This document shows positions 37,856-47,323 of a stretch of DNA of 64,000 nt, piece by piece. A program made the position numbers and the translations under genes. A model generated the notes under the pieces. It was not told the origin of the DNA, ran no database searches, and saw only the letters and a list, made by a program, of their open reading frames with translations. Origin of the DNA: Chitinophaga filiformis (GTDB lineage Bacteria; Bacteroidota; Bacteroidia; Chitinophagales; Chitinophagaceae); the NCBI RefSeq assembly GCF_900102545.1, contig NZ_FNBN01000002.1:842264-906263 (forward strand), written 5' to 3'. How positions within the stretch are numbered: position 1 is the stretch's first letter; every line of letters begins with the position of its first letter.

Positions 37856-38167
37856 TCAGTCCATGTGAAACACCTTCACCAACGGGGTTGTTACAGGGGA
37901 ATTGTCATCATTCGTATCCATGATATCGGCCATATAAGCCCACCAGCGATGCACAACGGGTAATGTGCCCAGGTCCTGGGAAGACTGTTCTCCTGCCTGT
38001 TGCTGCACCGCAAACAGGATATTCGTTTCTTCATCCAGGAAGATGGTATAGTCGCTCACGCCATTATCCTTCAGCAGCTGTTTCAGCTCCGGCCAGATCT
38101 CATCATGGCGTTTACGGTATTCTTCTTTGCAGCCTGGTTTCAGGCGCATTTTAAAGGCGATCTTCAT
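37856..38167 (-). CDS. rhaM: L-rhamnose mutarotase
   Basis: This 103-aa protein is the RhaM family, which interconverts the alpha and beta anomers of L-rhamnose. Visible signatures are [20 protein letters not shown], then WPELKQLL and [14 protein letters not shown], with a Trp-rich C-terminal end ([12 protein letters not shown]). The length is typical. It is the most distal gene of the minus-strand rhamnose cluster and lies 15 bases after lutC. Confidence 0.95.
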   Translation of the reverse strand: MKIAFKMRLKPGCKEEYRKRHDEIWPELKQLLKDNGVSDYTIFLDEETNILFAVQQQAGEQSSQDLGTLPVVHRWWAYMADIMDTNDDNSPVTTPLVKVFHMD

Positions 38168-38182
38168 AACGGGAAAGTGTAT

Positions 38183-38779
38183 CTAAGCCTTAGGGCTATA
38201 GAGGAAGACAGTCAGGCTTTTAGCACCATGAGCGCCCAATACCAGTGACTGCTCAATATCTGCTGTTTTGGAAGGTCCTGCAATGAAAACACCAAAGCCC
38301 CCTCCTGGTTGGGCAATACGTTCTGCATACGCATCATGCATTGTCGGTACGATGTCCTGTGAAGAAACAACAATAGCGAGGTGCTGGGTAATGAAAGGCA
38401 GCACTCTTTCTTTTATTTCAACATCAGTGATCCATATAGCCCCATTCTCTGCTACACCGAACTGTCCGGGGATGATAGCCAGGTCTACATGCTCATACTG
38501 GCGGCCACCGTCACCGGTTTCCCATTCAGTCATTGCACCAGGCAGATAGCTTTCCTGCAGTGAGATGATCTTCTGTGCATCAGGTTGATGCTCCGCAATG
38601 AGCGGCTGTATCTCAGCATATGAACTGATCTCGAAAACCTGTCCGCCAAGCGTTTCTATTACTTTTCTGAAAGCAGCAGGATCGCCGGGACCTGTACGTC
38701 TGAAGGCGTTCAGATCTGGCAGTGCCTGTTGCTCCGGTTGATTCTTTTTTATGGCGGCGAGAATGCTTTCGCGGGACAT
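38183..38779 (-). CDS. lutC: Lactate utilisation protein C (LUD domain)
   Basis: This 198-aa protein is a LUD-domain LutC homologue. It begins MSRESILAAIKKNQPE and contains FGVAENGAIWI, a conserved family block. LutC works with LutA and LutB to oxidise L-lactate to pyruvate. It is separated from lutB by a 253-base gap without a gene, so it may have its own promoter. Here the lactate comes from rhamnose-derived lactaldehyde. Confidence 0.9.
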   Translation of the reverse strand: MSRESILAAIKKNQPEQQALPDLNAFRRTGPGDPAAFRKVIETLGGQVFEISSYAEIQPLIAEHQPDAQKIISLQESYLPGAMTEWETGDGGRQYEHVDLAIIPGQFGVAENGAIWITDVEIKERVLPFITQHLAIVVSSQDIVPTMHDAYAERIAQPGGGFGVFIAGPSKTADIEQSLVLGAHGAKSLTVFLYSPKA

Positions 38780-39032
38780 ATATTGATTTTGATATTGTTG
38801 AGAGGCTGACTAACAAGTAAAATGAAGACGTTCAGCATTGCGTAAAAGCAGTTTCGTCGCCATCACTTACCCGAGAGTACTCTTTTTTCAGCCCCGAAAT
38901 GTTGTTGTTGTAGAAACGCCATTATAACGTTCGTATAAATGCTATACAGGCGGCATTGTTGTTGTTGATTGTTATTCCCATCGTTGTATAACCGGAACAC
39001 ACAATATTACAATCCGCCTGTGCGGACTGTTG

Positions 39033-40409
39033 TTATTGCTTTCTGTTCTTCTTATACCAGTCTGCAAATGATTCCTTCGGAGGTTCCGGCATTTCACGTT
39101 GCCTGAACCATGGGTTCAGACCATTGTTCACAACAGCAGGGAATGTTCTCATTACCCAGCGCCCTATACCTCCGGCGGTCTTATACAAACCAGGCTTAGA
39201 CAAAACGATGTTCATAGCATGCATGCCCGCCGCTTTGGTCTTTTTGGTATATCCTTCCCGGGTAATTACCTGCCTCCATTTATATAACTGCTGATGAATA
39301 TCAATCTTCACCGGACATACATTGGAGCAGGAGCCACACAAGGTAGATGCAAACGGCAGGTCTGCATATTCCTTCATATCCAGGTTAGGCGCCAATATAG
39401 CGCCTATCGGTCCGGCAATAGCGTTATGATAACTATGTCCGCCACTACGACGGTATACAGGGCAGGTATTCATACATGCCCCACATCGGATACACTTCAA
39501 TGAATTGCGGAAATCTTCACGCCCTAACTGACGACTACGGCCATTATCTACCAGTACAATGTGTAACTGTTGTCCTTTTTTAGGCGCACGGAAATGGCTG
39601 CTGTAAGTAGTAATCGGCTGACCGGTAGCACTCCTGGCCAGTAAGCGCAGGAAAACACCCAGGTGTTTCCGCTGAGGAATGATCTTTTCGATACCCATAC
39701 AGGCAATGTGTACATCTGCCAGGTGAGCGCCCATATCAGCGTTCCCCTCATTTGTACAAACCACCATCTCCCCTGTTTCTGCCACGGCAAAGTTCACGCC
39801 CGTAATCGCTACCCGCGACTGGATAAACTCCGCTCTCAGGTGCTGACGGGCAGCGGCAGTCAGGAATTTAGGATCTGCATTACCGGCAGGTGTGCCCAGG
39901 TGTTCATGAAACAGCTCTCCTATCTCCTCTTTCTTTTTATGGATACAAGGCAATACAATATGACTTGGCGGCTCTTTCGCCAGCTGTACGATACGCTCTC
40001 CCAGGTCGGTGTCGATCACTTCAATGCCATGTTCAGCAAGGTATGGATTCAAATGACATTCTTCCGTAAGCATGGACTTACTCTTCACCATCCTTTTCAC
40101 TCCCTGCTCCTGTAACAGTTGCAGCACTATCTTATTATGTTCAGCTGCATCAGCTGCCCAGTGTACTACCGCACCATTCGCCTGTGCATTCTTTTCGAAT
40201 TCAAGCAGGTAATCGTGCAGGTTACCCAGCACGTTATGTTTGATGCGGGAAGCAGCTTCCCTCAGATCTTCCCACTCCGGAATAGTCCAGGCCATTTTAT
40301 CCCTCTTCTGACGAACCCACCAGAGAGTTTCATCATGCCAGTTCACACGGGGCTCATTGGCGTTAAATTCTTCCGCGAGCAGTGAGTGTTCTTTATGTTG
40401 ATGTTCCAT
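39033..40409 (-). CDS. lutB: Lactate utilisation iron-sulfur protein B
   Basis: This 458-aa protein is LutB. It has an N-terminal LUD-like domain (GVNFAVAETGEMVVCTNEGN) and two [4Fe-4S] motifs, CIRCGACMNTCPVYR and CGSCSNVCPVKI, in the C-terminal part. A C-terminal DUF3390-like section follows. It sits directly after lutA (17 bases) on the minus strand. Together they form the core electron-transfer unit of the lactate dehydrogenase complex. Confidence 0.94.
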   Translation of the reverse strand: MEHQHKEHSLLAEEFNANEPRVNWHDETLWWVRQKRDKMAWTIPEWEDLREAASRIKHNVLGNLHDYLLEFEKNAQANGAVVHWAADAAEHNKIVLQLLQEQGVKRMVKSKSMLTEECHLNPYLAEHGIEVIDTDLGERIVQLAKEPPSHIVLPCIHKKKEEIGELFHEHLGTPAGNADPKFLTAAARQHLRAEFIQSRVAITGVNFAVAETGEMVVCTNEGNADMGAHLADVHIACMGIEKIIPQRKHLGVFLRLLARSATGQPITTYSSHFRAPKKGQQLHIVLVDNGRSRQLGREDFRNSLKCIRCGACMNTCPVYRRSGGHSYHNAIAGPIGAILAPNLDMKEYADLPFASTLCGSCSNVCPVKIDIHQQLYKWRQVITREGYTKKTKAAGMHAMNIVLSKPGLYKTAGGIGRWVMRTFPAVVNNGLNPWFRQREMPEPPKESFADWYKKNRKQ

Positions 40410-40426
40410 ACGCTTCAGCTTCCCTG

Positions 40427-41173
40427 TTAAATTGAACTATTCAATATCTCCGCAATATGCAGCACTTTCACATCACTCTTCTGGCGGCGTAAAATGCCTT
40501 CCAGGTGCATGAGACAGCTCACATCATTACCTGTGATATATTCCGCGCCGTTGTTCACATGATCAGCAATACGATCTTTACCCATTTTAACGGATACCGC
40601 TTCTTCAAAGACACAGAAGGTGCCTCCGAAACCACAGCATTCATCTGTGCGTTTCAATTCCACCAGTTCCAGCCCTTCTACCATCTGCAACAGTCGCTGC
40701 GGTTTGGAGAATGGAGCAGCCACCAGTTCACTCATCTGGGCAAGTCCCAATCCACGTTGACCATGACAGCTCTGGTGTATACCTACTTTATGTGGGAATT
40801 TCGCTTTCAGATGATCTACCTTCAATACGTCTGTCAGGAATTCTGCCAGCTCGTATATACGCTGACGGATGTGGGTAGCCGCCTGCTCTTTCCCTTCCAC
40901 ATGCAGATGGTCTTTGATATGCAGCACGCAGCTGCCTGAAGGTCCTACGATATAATCAAGCCCCTCAAAATGATCTACGAAAAGTTCATTGCAACCGTGG
41001 GTCAGGTGTTCAAAGCCGGAGTTGGCCATGGGTTGTCCGCAACAGGTTTGTCCCTGTGGATATACCACGTCACAACCCAGCTTTTCCAACAACGATAACG
41101 TGGCGATACCTACCTGCGGATAAAACTGGTCTATGTAACAGGGTATGAAGAGTCCTACTTTCATCTTTTTCAA
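40427..41173 (-). CDS. lutA: Lactate utilisation protein A (CCG domains)
   Basis: This 248-aa protein has two Cys-rich CCG domains, seen as GQTCCGQPMANSG and DECCGFGGTFCV. It matches LutA/GlcF-type subunits. The start overlaps the end of rhaB by 4 bases, so the lactate and rhamnose genes are translationally coupled. This supports a shared role in rhamnose use. Confidence 0.94.
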   Translation of the reverse strand: MKKMKVGLFIPCYIDQFYPQVGIATLSLLEKLGCDVVYPQGQTCCGQPMANSGFEHLTHGCNELFVDHFEGLDYIVGPSGSCVLHIKDHLHVEGKEQAATHIRQRIYELAEFLTDVLKVDHLKAKFPHKVGIHQSCHGQRGLGLAQMSELVAAPFSKPQRLLQMVEGLELVELKRTDECCGFGGTFCVFEEAVSVKMGKDRIADHVNNGAEYITGNDVSCLMHLEGILRRQKSDVKVLHIAEILNSSI

Positions 41174-42552
41174 ATATAAATCGAGCCGTGGCTATAATGT
41201 CTCATCTCTACGAGGTCCGCCGGTAAAGGCAGTGTATTCCAGTGGCGATGAATAGCGAGGGCGGCGCCTATAGCCGTAGCCTGTGCTACTGAGGCTGCAT
41301 AGATCTCCATCTGAGGGAAAGCCGCTGCCAGCAAGTGCATATATACACTGTTCCTGCTGAATCCACCATCCACAAAAATACGTTTTACCGGTGTACCATT
41401 TATTACCAGCGATGAAGAGAACTGCTGCTGCTCCATGATGTCCATCAGTAAGCGGTGATAGGCAATCTCATAGCTGGTAAACTCGTTCAATGATCTTTCT
41501 GCAAAGCGGGACGCCTGCAACAAGCCCGTACCGGGTACCGGCTGTTCCTGTTGCGGAGATACCGCGAGCAACCTGGCAAATATAGCGGGGTCGAAGCCTA
41601 CTTGCTGGTAGTAATTTACCGGTGTTTGATAATATTCTGCCAGCCTTTTCACCTGCTGCTCATGCTCATTGCCGGCAAAGAGCCTTGCGGCCTTTACAGG
41701 GCGGTTTTCATAGGTCAGATAGCAGAGACAGTCAGATGCCAATTCTGAGGCCGTTAAAGGGCTGTTATTAAACGGATTAAGGGTAATGCACCAGGTACCT
41801 GTGGAAATCAGCGCAAAGGGTTCTGAGAAACTGGCAAGATAAGGGATCAATGCGGCGGAACTGTCATGCAGTCCTACACCCGCTATACAGTTATAGCCAT
41901 CAATAGCGGCAGGCAATACATGATCGCCCGGGAAAACAGGCGGCAGCTTCTCTGCCAGTCCTTCCCGCAGCACCCATTCATGGTAGCGTTGTTGGGTAAA
42001 GTCCCACAGCATCGTATGACAGCCAATGCTGGTAATATCAGACAGGGGCTGCCCTGTCACCAGGAAACTGATATACTGCGGTAAATGCAGGGCATATTTT
42101 ACCCTGTCGAAGACCGCAGGCTGCAATTGCTTTAATCTGTAAAACTGCAGGCCTGCATTCAGACTACCCAATGCCGGAGAGGCAGTGTCAGCACATAGCT
42201 TTCCTGCTCCGCCAGCCGCATGATGAAGTGCCTCCTCCATACCTGGAGGATAAGGCTTCAGGTAGTTATACAACGGTGCCAGCACCTGCCCCTGTTCATC
42301 CAGGTATACAAGGCTGGCGCCATAGGTACTGAAATTAAATGCTACAATAGCGTAATCGGGTAACCGCAGCAGTTCACGGAGACTGTCTTTCACCCAGTTT
42401 GTCAACAGTTCAATATTCTCACAGGCGTCGCCATCTTCGTCGACTGTTTCGTCAAAGCAGGCGCCTCTTTCCCATACGATCCGGTAGTGCTCGTCGATCA
42501 GGAATATCTTCTTATTAGTCTTGCCAATGTCGAGTATTGCAATACAGCGCAT
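41170..42552 (-). CDS. rhaB: L-rhamnulokinase (FGGY family)
   Basis: This 460-aa carbohydrate kinase of the FGGY family has the phosphate-1 motif DIGKTNKKIF at the N-terminus. ALHLPQYISFLVTG and IFVDGGFSRNSVY lie further on. It would phosphorylate L-rhamnulose to rhamnulose 1-phosphate. Its place between rhaI (18-base gap) and lutA (4-base overlap) supports this substrate over xylulose or fuculose. Confidence 0.9.
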   Translation of the reverse strand: MRCIAILDIGKTNKKIFLIDEHYRIVWERGACFDETVDEDGDACENIELLTNWVKDSLRELLRLPDYAIVAFNFSTYGASLVYLDEQGQVLAPLYNYLKPYPPGMEEALHHAAGGAGKLCADTASPALGSLNAGLQFYRLKQLQPAVFDRVKYALHLPQYISFLVTGQPLSDITSIGCHTMLWDFTQQRYHEWVLREGLAEKLPPVFPGDHVLPAAIDGYNCIAGVGLHDSSAALIPYLASFSEPFALISTGTWCITLNPFNNSPLTASELASDCLCYLTYENRPVKAARLFAGNEHEQQVKRLAEYYQTPVNYYQQVGFDPAIFARLLAVSPQQEQPVPGTGLLQASRFAERSLNEFTSYEIAYHRLLMDIMEQQQFSSSLVINGTPVKRIFVDGGFSRNSVYMHLLAAAFPQMEIYAASVAQATAIGAALAIHRHWNTLPLPADLVEMRHYSHGSIYI

Positions 42553-42570
42553 CCGTTGGAGAATTAGAAA

Positions 42571-43845
42571 CTACAATCCCGTTGCTACGGTTTTCAGACC
42601 TCTTTCCTTTATCAGCTGCTCTCTTACCTTGAACTGCCTGTAAAAAGCAACCGGCTGTAAAACACCTCCTGCCTGCAGGCGCGCCTGGGCTACCAGCGGA
42701 CGAACATCAGTACGGTAAGCATATTGCAGTATTTCCTGTGCAGCCACCGCATCATTGTTCTGCTGGGCTGCCTGCAGTGCCTTGGTATCTACCAGTAAAG
42801 CCTGTGCATAGGCGATCATGATCGCTTCTACGGATTGTAACAGGTCTTCCAGTGGATCCTTTACATTGTGAGAGGCATCTATCATCCAGCCCAGATCATT
42901 GGCATGGTTCATACCACGGGCATCCATGCCTTCCACCAGTTCATTAAAAATGAGGAAGAGCTGATAAGGATTGATGCTGCCTACGGTGAGATCATCATCC
43001 CCATACTTGGAATCGTTGAAATGGAATCCTGCCAGTTTTCCTTCCATTAACAGCAATGCTACGATCTGCTCAATGTTGGCATTAGGCAGATGATGCCCCA
43101 GGTCTACGAGTGTATACGCTTTTGGACCCAGTTTATTGGCGAAGAGTAATGACTGTCCCCAGTCGCCTATGGTAGTAGAATAGAAATTAGGTTCATATGC
43201 CTTGTACTCGATGTACAGTTTCCAGGCATCAGGCAGCGCTGCATATACTTCCTGCAGACTATCCAATGTACGTTTGAAGGCACCCCTGAAATTCAGCTGA
43301 CCGGGAAAGCAGGAACCGTCTGCCAGCCAGAGGCTCAATGCATTGGAACCCAGCTCCACACCATATTTGATTACCTCAATATTATGCTCAATCGCCAGCT
43401 TCCGGACGCCTTTATCGGTATGATGCAGGGAACCGAATTTGTAGCTCAACGCCTGATCTGGCTGGTCCTGGAAAGTATTGGAATTGACAGCATCAAAACG
43501 GATGTCGTGCTGCGCTGCCAGGGCTTTTATGTTAGCAGCATTTTCAGGAATGTCCCAGGGAATATGCAGAGAGATAGCACCGCTGCTCCTGTTAAGGGCA
43601 TGCAGGATACCTATATCGGAGATCTTTTCCTCGAGATTACGAGGCTCTCCTCCACCGGAAAAACGACCGAAGCGGGTACCACCTGTACCTAAAGCCCAGC
43701 TGGGAATCGCTACCTGGAAGTCCTGTAATTTCTGCAGGATATCCGCTACATGCGGGATAGTTCCTGCTATATATTCAAAGCTGCGCTCGTGCGCCTGCCT
43801 GTGAGAATCATTGAATTCAGCTACCTGGAATTTCTCAATATTCAT
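42571..43845 (-). CDS. rhaI: L-rhamnose isomerase (RhaI type)
   Basis: This 424-aa protein is a TIM-barrel sugar isomerase of the RhaI type, distinct from the enteric RhaA. Landmarks are GTGGTRFGRF near residue 53, a metal-binding region around LYIEYKAYEPNFY and LVDLGHHLPNANIE, and HFNDSKYGDDDL. It converts L-rhamnose to L-rhamnulose. It lies between the aldolase fusion and the kinase, and a 130-base gap with a long hairpin separates it from the upstream gene. Confidence 0.92.
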   Translation of the reverse strand: MNIEKFQVAEFNDSHRQAHERSFEYIAGTIPHVADILQKLQDFQVAIPSWALGTGGTRFGRFSGGGEPRNLEEKISDIGILHALNRSSGAISLHIPWDIPENAANIKALAAQHDIRFDAVNSNTFQDQPDQALSYKFGSLHHTDKGVRKLAIEHNIEVIKYGVELGSNALSLWLADGSCFPGQLNFRGAFKRTLDSLQEVYAALPDAWKLYIEYKAYEPNFYSTTIGDWGQSLLFANKLGPKAYTLVDLGHHLPNANIEQIVALLLMEGKLAGFHFNDSKYGDDDLTVGSINPYQLFLIFNELVEGMDARGMNHANDLGWMIDASHNVKDPLEDLLQSVEAIMIAYAQALLVDTKALQAAQQNNDAVAAQEILQYAYRTDVRPLVAQARLQAGGVLQPVAFYRQFKVREQLIKERGLKTVATGL

Positions 43846-43913
43846 AACGGGTACGTTGGGTTATTAGTAAATTATGAAAAGTTTTTCGTTAGTGGCACGT
43901 GCCTCGGCACATT

Positions 43914-43957
43914 ATCAACACATGCCGGCCTGGCCGGAGCCAGGAGCATGTGTTGAT
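43914..43957 (-). promoter_or_regulatory. Long nested hairpin in the rhamnose operon
   Basis: ATCAACACATGC (43914-43925) pairs perfectly with GCATGTGTTGAT (43946-43957). An inner stem CCTGGC/GCCAGG caps it with a CGGA tetraloop. There is no T-run, so it looks more like an mRNA processing or stability element between two genes of one transcript than a terminator. The adjacent GGCACGTGCC is a second small palindrome. Confidence 0.7.
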
Positions 43958-43975
43958 CACGTTACAGCTTGCTAC

Positions 43976-46099
43976 TTATCTCACAAAAGCAGCAGCAACA
44001 CCGCCATCGACGTTGATCACGTTACCGGTCGACTTACCCAGCAATCCTCCTGTAACGGCGAAACATGCATTGGCAATATCTTCCGGCAGGATCACCTGAT
44101 TCAGTAAGGTACGTTTTGCATAATAAGCAGGCAATTCTTCCACGGTAACGCCATAAGCCTTGGCACGGCCAGCAGCCCAGTCGCCCTCCCATATCTTACT
44201 GTCGGCAATCACCGCATCCGGATTTATCACATTTACACGGATACCATCCTTACCCAGTTCTGCTGCATTCAATCGGCTCAGGTGCAGTTGTGCGGCCTTT
44301 GCAGAACCATAACCAGCATTGTTCGGTCCACTCATCAGGGCATTCTTACTCACAATGTTGATCACATCACCTCCCAGGTCCTGCTTGCGCATTACTTCCA
44401 CACCCTGTTGGGTAACCAGGAACTGGCCTTTTACCAATACATCATACAACAGGTCCCAGTCTTTTTCTGTATGTGCCTCCAGTGGTTTGGAAATAGACAA
44501 ACCTGCACAGTTAACCACCATATCCACGCCTCCAAAAGCCAGGCTGGCTATATCATATGCTTCTTTTATATCACTGCCCTTTGTAACATCCAGGACAGCG
44601 GTTGCGAAAACATCCTGTCCATATTGTTTGGAGAATTCATCTTTTGCAGATTGCAGGCGGTTGGCGTCGTTGTCGTTGATCACCACACAAGCGCCTTCAT
44701 CAGCAAATTTCTTTGCGATCGCTTTTCCAATACCACCGGCGCTCCCAGTGATCAGTGCAATACGGCCGGATAGCGCCTTCGGCTTAGGCATACGTTGCAG
44801 TTTCGCTTCTTCCAGCAACCAGTATTCTATATCAAAAGCCTCCTGGCGTGGCAACGCAGTATATTCAGAAATGGCTTCAGCGCCTTTCATGACATTGATC
44901 GCGTTGGTATAGAACTCTGCCGCTACTCTTGCAGTCTGTTTATCTTTTGAGAATGTAAACATCCCAACGCCCGGATATAGGATCACCACCGGGTTAGGAT
45001 CACGTAATGCAGGACTGTTCGGATGACGACAGGTATTGTAATAGTCAGTATACATCTGCCTGTAGGCAGCAAATAAAGGCTCCAGTTGTTGCTTTACCGC
45101 AGCGGCATCATCGAGTGAAGCCTGAGGATCGAGTGGCAACACCAAAGGACTGATCTTCGTACGCAGGAAGTGGTCCGGACAACTGGTACCCAGTGGCGCC
45201 AGCCTGTCAAGATCTTTGGAGTTGATGAACTCCAGCACGCGTGGATCATCCGTAAAGTGCCCCACCATGCGGGTGTGAGCAGAACATAATCCGCGCAGTA
45301 CAGGCGCCAGTGCCGCAGCCTGCTTCCGCCTTACTTCAGGAGCCGGAGAAGAAATGCGTGCTCCGCCGAAAACAGGTCCTTTCTTGCCGTAATGCTCTTC
45401 AAGATAAGCAGCACAACGCTCAATGACTTCCAGCGTATTCATATAACTCTCATAAGCGGTATCGCCCCAGGTAAATAATCCATGGGAGCCCAACATGATA
45501 CCCCTGATACCCGGATTATCGCGCAGGCATTGTCTTAGCTGTAAGCCCAGATCAAAACCGGGACGCTGCCAGGGTACCCAACCGATAGTGCCGCCAAAGA
45601 GTTCTTTAGTAATGCGCTCACCATCCTTTGCAGCAGCAATAGCAATAGCGGCATCAGGATGTAAGTGATCAATATGTTTAAATGGCAGGAAACCATGCAA
45701 TGGCGTATCAATAGAAGGCGCCTTGGAACTGAGATCAAAAATACAGTGATTAAATAGCTCCACCATCTCATCTTCCTGTTCAATACCCTTGTAGATATTC
45801 TCCAGGCTGTGCAGTCGCTCTACATATAATGCCGCCAGACCGCTACGTTTCAATGTGCCCAGATCACCACCTGAACCTTTTACCCACATTACTTCCGTTT
45901 GTTTACCCGTCAGTGGATCTTTCGACATTACCTTACAGGAAGTGTTGCCGCCACCATAGTTGGTAAGCCGGAGATCAGCACCCAGCAGGTTAGAACGGTA
46001 GATCAGCAATGCTACCTCATCACCTGCCAATGCAGCAGCTTTCTGCTCGTCCCAGAGATAACTTACATGTTTGAAATTTGTTAAGGAAGAAACCGACAT
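43976..46099 (-). CDS. rhaEW: Bifunctional rhamnulose-1-phosphate aldolase / lactaldehyde dehydrogenase
   Basis: This 707-aa fusion has a class II aldolase half at residues 1-430 or so. Metal-ligand histidines are likely in PLHGFLPFKHIDHLHPDAAI and MLGSHGLFTWG. A short-chain dehydrogenase half follows, with NAD-binding ALITGSAGGIGKAIA and catalytic Tyr/Lys in YGSAKAAQ. The aldolase splits rhamnulose 1-phosphate into DHAP and L-lactaldehyde, and the dehydrogenase oxidises the aldehyde to lactate. It lies 19 bases after rhaT. The fused architecture is common in Bacteroidota and Bacillus (RhaEW). Confidence 0.92.
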   Translation of the reverse strand: MSVSSLTNFKHVSYLWDEQKAAALAGDEVALLIYRSNLLGADLRLTNYGGGNTSCKVMSKDPLTGKQTEVMWVKGSGGDLGTLKRSGLAALYVERLHSLENIYKGIEQEDEMVELFNHCIFDLSSKAPSIDTPLHGFLPFKHIDHLHPDAAIAIAAAKDGERITKELFGGTIGWVPWQRPGFDLGLQLRQCLRDNPGIRGIMLGSHGLFTWGDTAYESYMNTLEVIERCAAYLEEHYGKKGPVFGGARISSPAPEVRRKQAAALAPVLRGLCSAHTRMVGHFTDDPRVLEFINSKDLDRLAPLGTSCPDHFLRTKISPLVLPLDPQASLDDAAAVKQQLEPLFAAYRQMYTDYYNTCRHPNSPALRDPNPVVILYPGVGMFTFSKDKQTARVAAEFYTNAINVMKGAEAISEYTALPRQEAFDIEYWLLEEAKLQRMPKPKALSGRIALITGSAGGIGKAIAKKFADEGACVVINDNDANRLQSAKDEFSKQYGQDVFATAVLDVTKGSDIKEAYDIASLAFGGVDMVVNCAGLSISKPLEAHTEKDWDLLYDVLVKGQFLVTQQGVEVMRKQDLGGDVINIVSKNALMSGPNNAGYGSAKAAQLHLSRLNAAELGKDGIRVNVINPDAVIADSKIWEGDWAAGRAKAYGVTVEELPAYYAKRTLLNQVILPEDIANACFAVTGGLLGKSTGNVINVDGGVAAAFVR

Positions 46100-46118
46100 A
46101 TGTTCTTGTTTAAATTAG

Positions 46119-47171
46119 TTATAATGAATTCCCGTAGCCTACCAGCATCACAGACGCCATGATTGTCGCTACACCAAGTATGATCGTCCCAAATGTTTTA
46201 CGGCTCACTCCTTTCCATTCTCTCAGTGTGATACCCCATAGACTTGAGATCATGATAATAAACGCCATGTGCAATATCCAGGAACTGGCCCCGTTACCGA
46301 GTTTACTTTCGCCCATGCCATAAAAGAAGAACTGGAAGAACCAGGTGGTACCAGCCAAAGCAGCAAAGAAGTAATTGCCCGCCAGGGGTGTTTCTTTATT
46401 GACATAATCACCGAATGTTTTGTTCCGGAAATTCAGCAGCAAACACCACAGTAGGTTTGTGGTCAATCCGCCCCAGAGTAATACAACGAATATCACATTG
46501 TTCTGAAACAGCGGATTACTTCCCTGCTCCACAGCAATAGCCGCCATAGGTTTTCCAGCCTCTATCCCGAAATTGAAACAGGCGCTCAGGATACCAGATA
46601 CTGTTGCTACTATCAGCCCTTTTTTAAGGTCAAATTCCTGTATGCTTTGCTTTTTCTGATCTTCAGATAACTCACGTTCCTTCATCACCCCTGCAGCACC
46701 GCAAATGGCAATACCCAACAGACAGACTACAACACCACTCAGGACTAATAATCCCCCGGGACTTTTCAGCATAGCTGAAAATGTGTGTGTAGTATCAGAA
46801 GTGAAAAGGTCCCTGTAGATGGGAGGAATGAGCGAGCCGAAGGCGGAGGTATATCCCAGGGCAACAGACATTCCCAATGACATTCCCAGGTAGCGCATAG
46901 CTAATCCGAAAGTAAGACCACCGACACCCCATAATACGCCCATAAAATAGGTCCAGAAGATAGTAGAACTGTCAGTTTTACTGATGATGCTCAGGAAATC
47001 GGGCACGGTGATCCAGGCTGCCAGGAAGGGCACTATCAACCAGGAAAAGAAACCGCCCACTATCCAATAACTTTCCCAGGCCCAGTTCTTTACTTTTTTG
47101 AAAGGGATATAAAAACTACCGGAAGCGAAGCCTCCTATGAAATGAAAAAAGACACCTAAAATAGCTTGCAT
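46119..47171 (-). CDS. rhaT: L-rhamnose-proton symporter
   Basis: This 350-aa integral membrane protein has about ten hydrophobic segments and belongs to the RhaT branch of the drug/metabolite transporter superfamily. The opening MQAILGVFFHFIGGFASGSF and the following FYIPFKKVKNWAWESYWI are characteristic. It imports L-rhamnose with a proton. It is the first gene of the cluster, and a direct repeat just upstream may be an operator. Confidence 0.93.
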   Translation of the reverse strand: MQAILGVFFHFIGGFASGSFYIPFKKVKNWAWESYWIVGGFFSWLIVPFLAAWITVPDFLSIISKTDSSTIFWTYFMGVLWGVGGLTFGLAMRYLGMSLGMSVALGYTSAFGSLIPPIYRDLFTSDTTHTFSAMLKSPGGLLVLSGVVVCLLGIAICGAAGVMKERELSEDQKKQSIQEFDLKKGLIVATVSGILSACFNFGIEAGKPMAAIAVEQGSNPLFQNNVIFVVLLWGGLTTNLLWCLLLNFRNKTFGDYVNKETPLAGNYFFAALAGTTWFFQFFFYGMGESKLGNGASSWILHMAFIIMISSLWGITLREWKGVSRKTFGTIILGVATIMASVMLVGYGNSL

Positions 47172-47202
47172 AATTGTGGAATTATGTGTTCAATCGTGGA
47201 AT
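47171..47202 (-). promoter_or_regulatory. Direct repeat upstream of rhaT
   Basis: AATTGTGGAAT and AATCGTGGAAT (47172-47182 and 47192-47202 on the plus strand) occur in direct orientation with a 20-base period, two helical turns. The position immediately before the rhaT start suggests an operator for a rhamnose regulator; that regulator is not encoded in the window. Confidence 0.4.
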
Positions 47203-47264
47203 CTTTCAAATTTAAATAAAGGCAGCGGGGCAACTGTCCTACACATTCCTATTGGGGTAAAATT

Positions 47265-47302
47265 AAGAAAGGCCGTCCGCCAACAGCGAACAGCCTTCTT
47301 TT
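47265..47302 (-). terminator. Terminator downstream of lipoprotein gene
   Basis: An imperfect stem reading GAAGGCTGTTCGC against GCGGACGGCCTTTC on the minus strand, with G-U pairs and a short loop, is followed by TTCTTA. It lies 22 bases past the stop of the 47324-47929 gene and would also insulate rhaT. Confidence 0.6.
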
Positions 47303-47323
47303 CTCTGCATAAATATCTTAATA

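Noticed and set aside
38780..39032. Hidden gene between lutC and lutB
   Set aside because: The 253-base gap is rich in GTT repeats and has no frame with start and plausible length.
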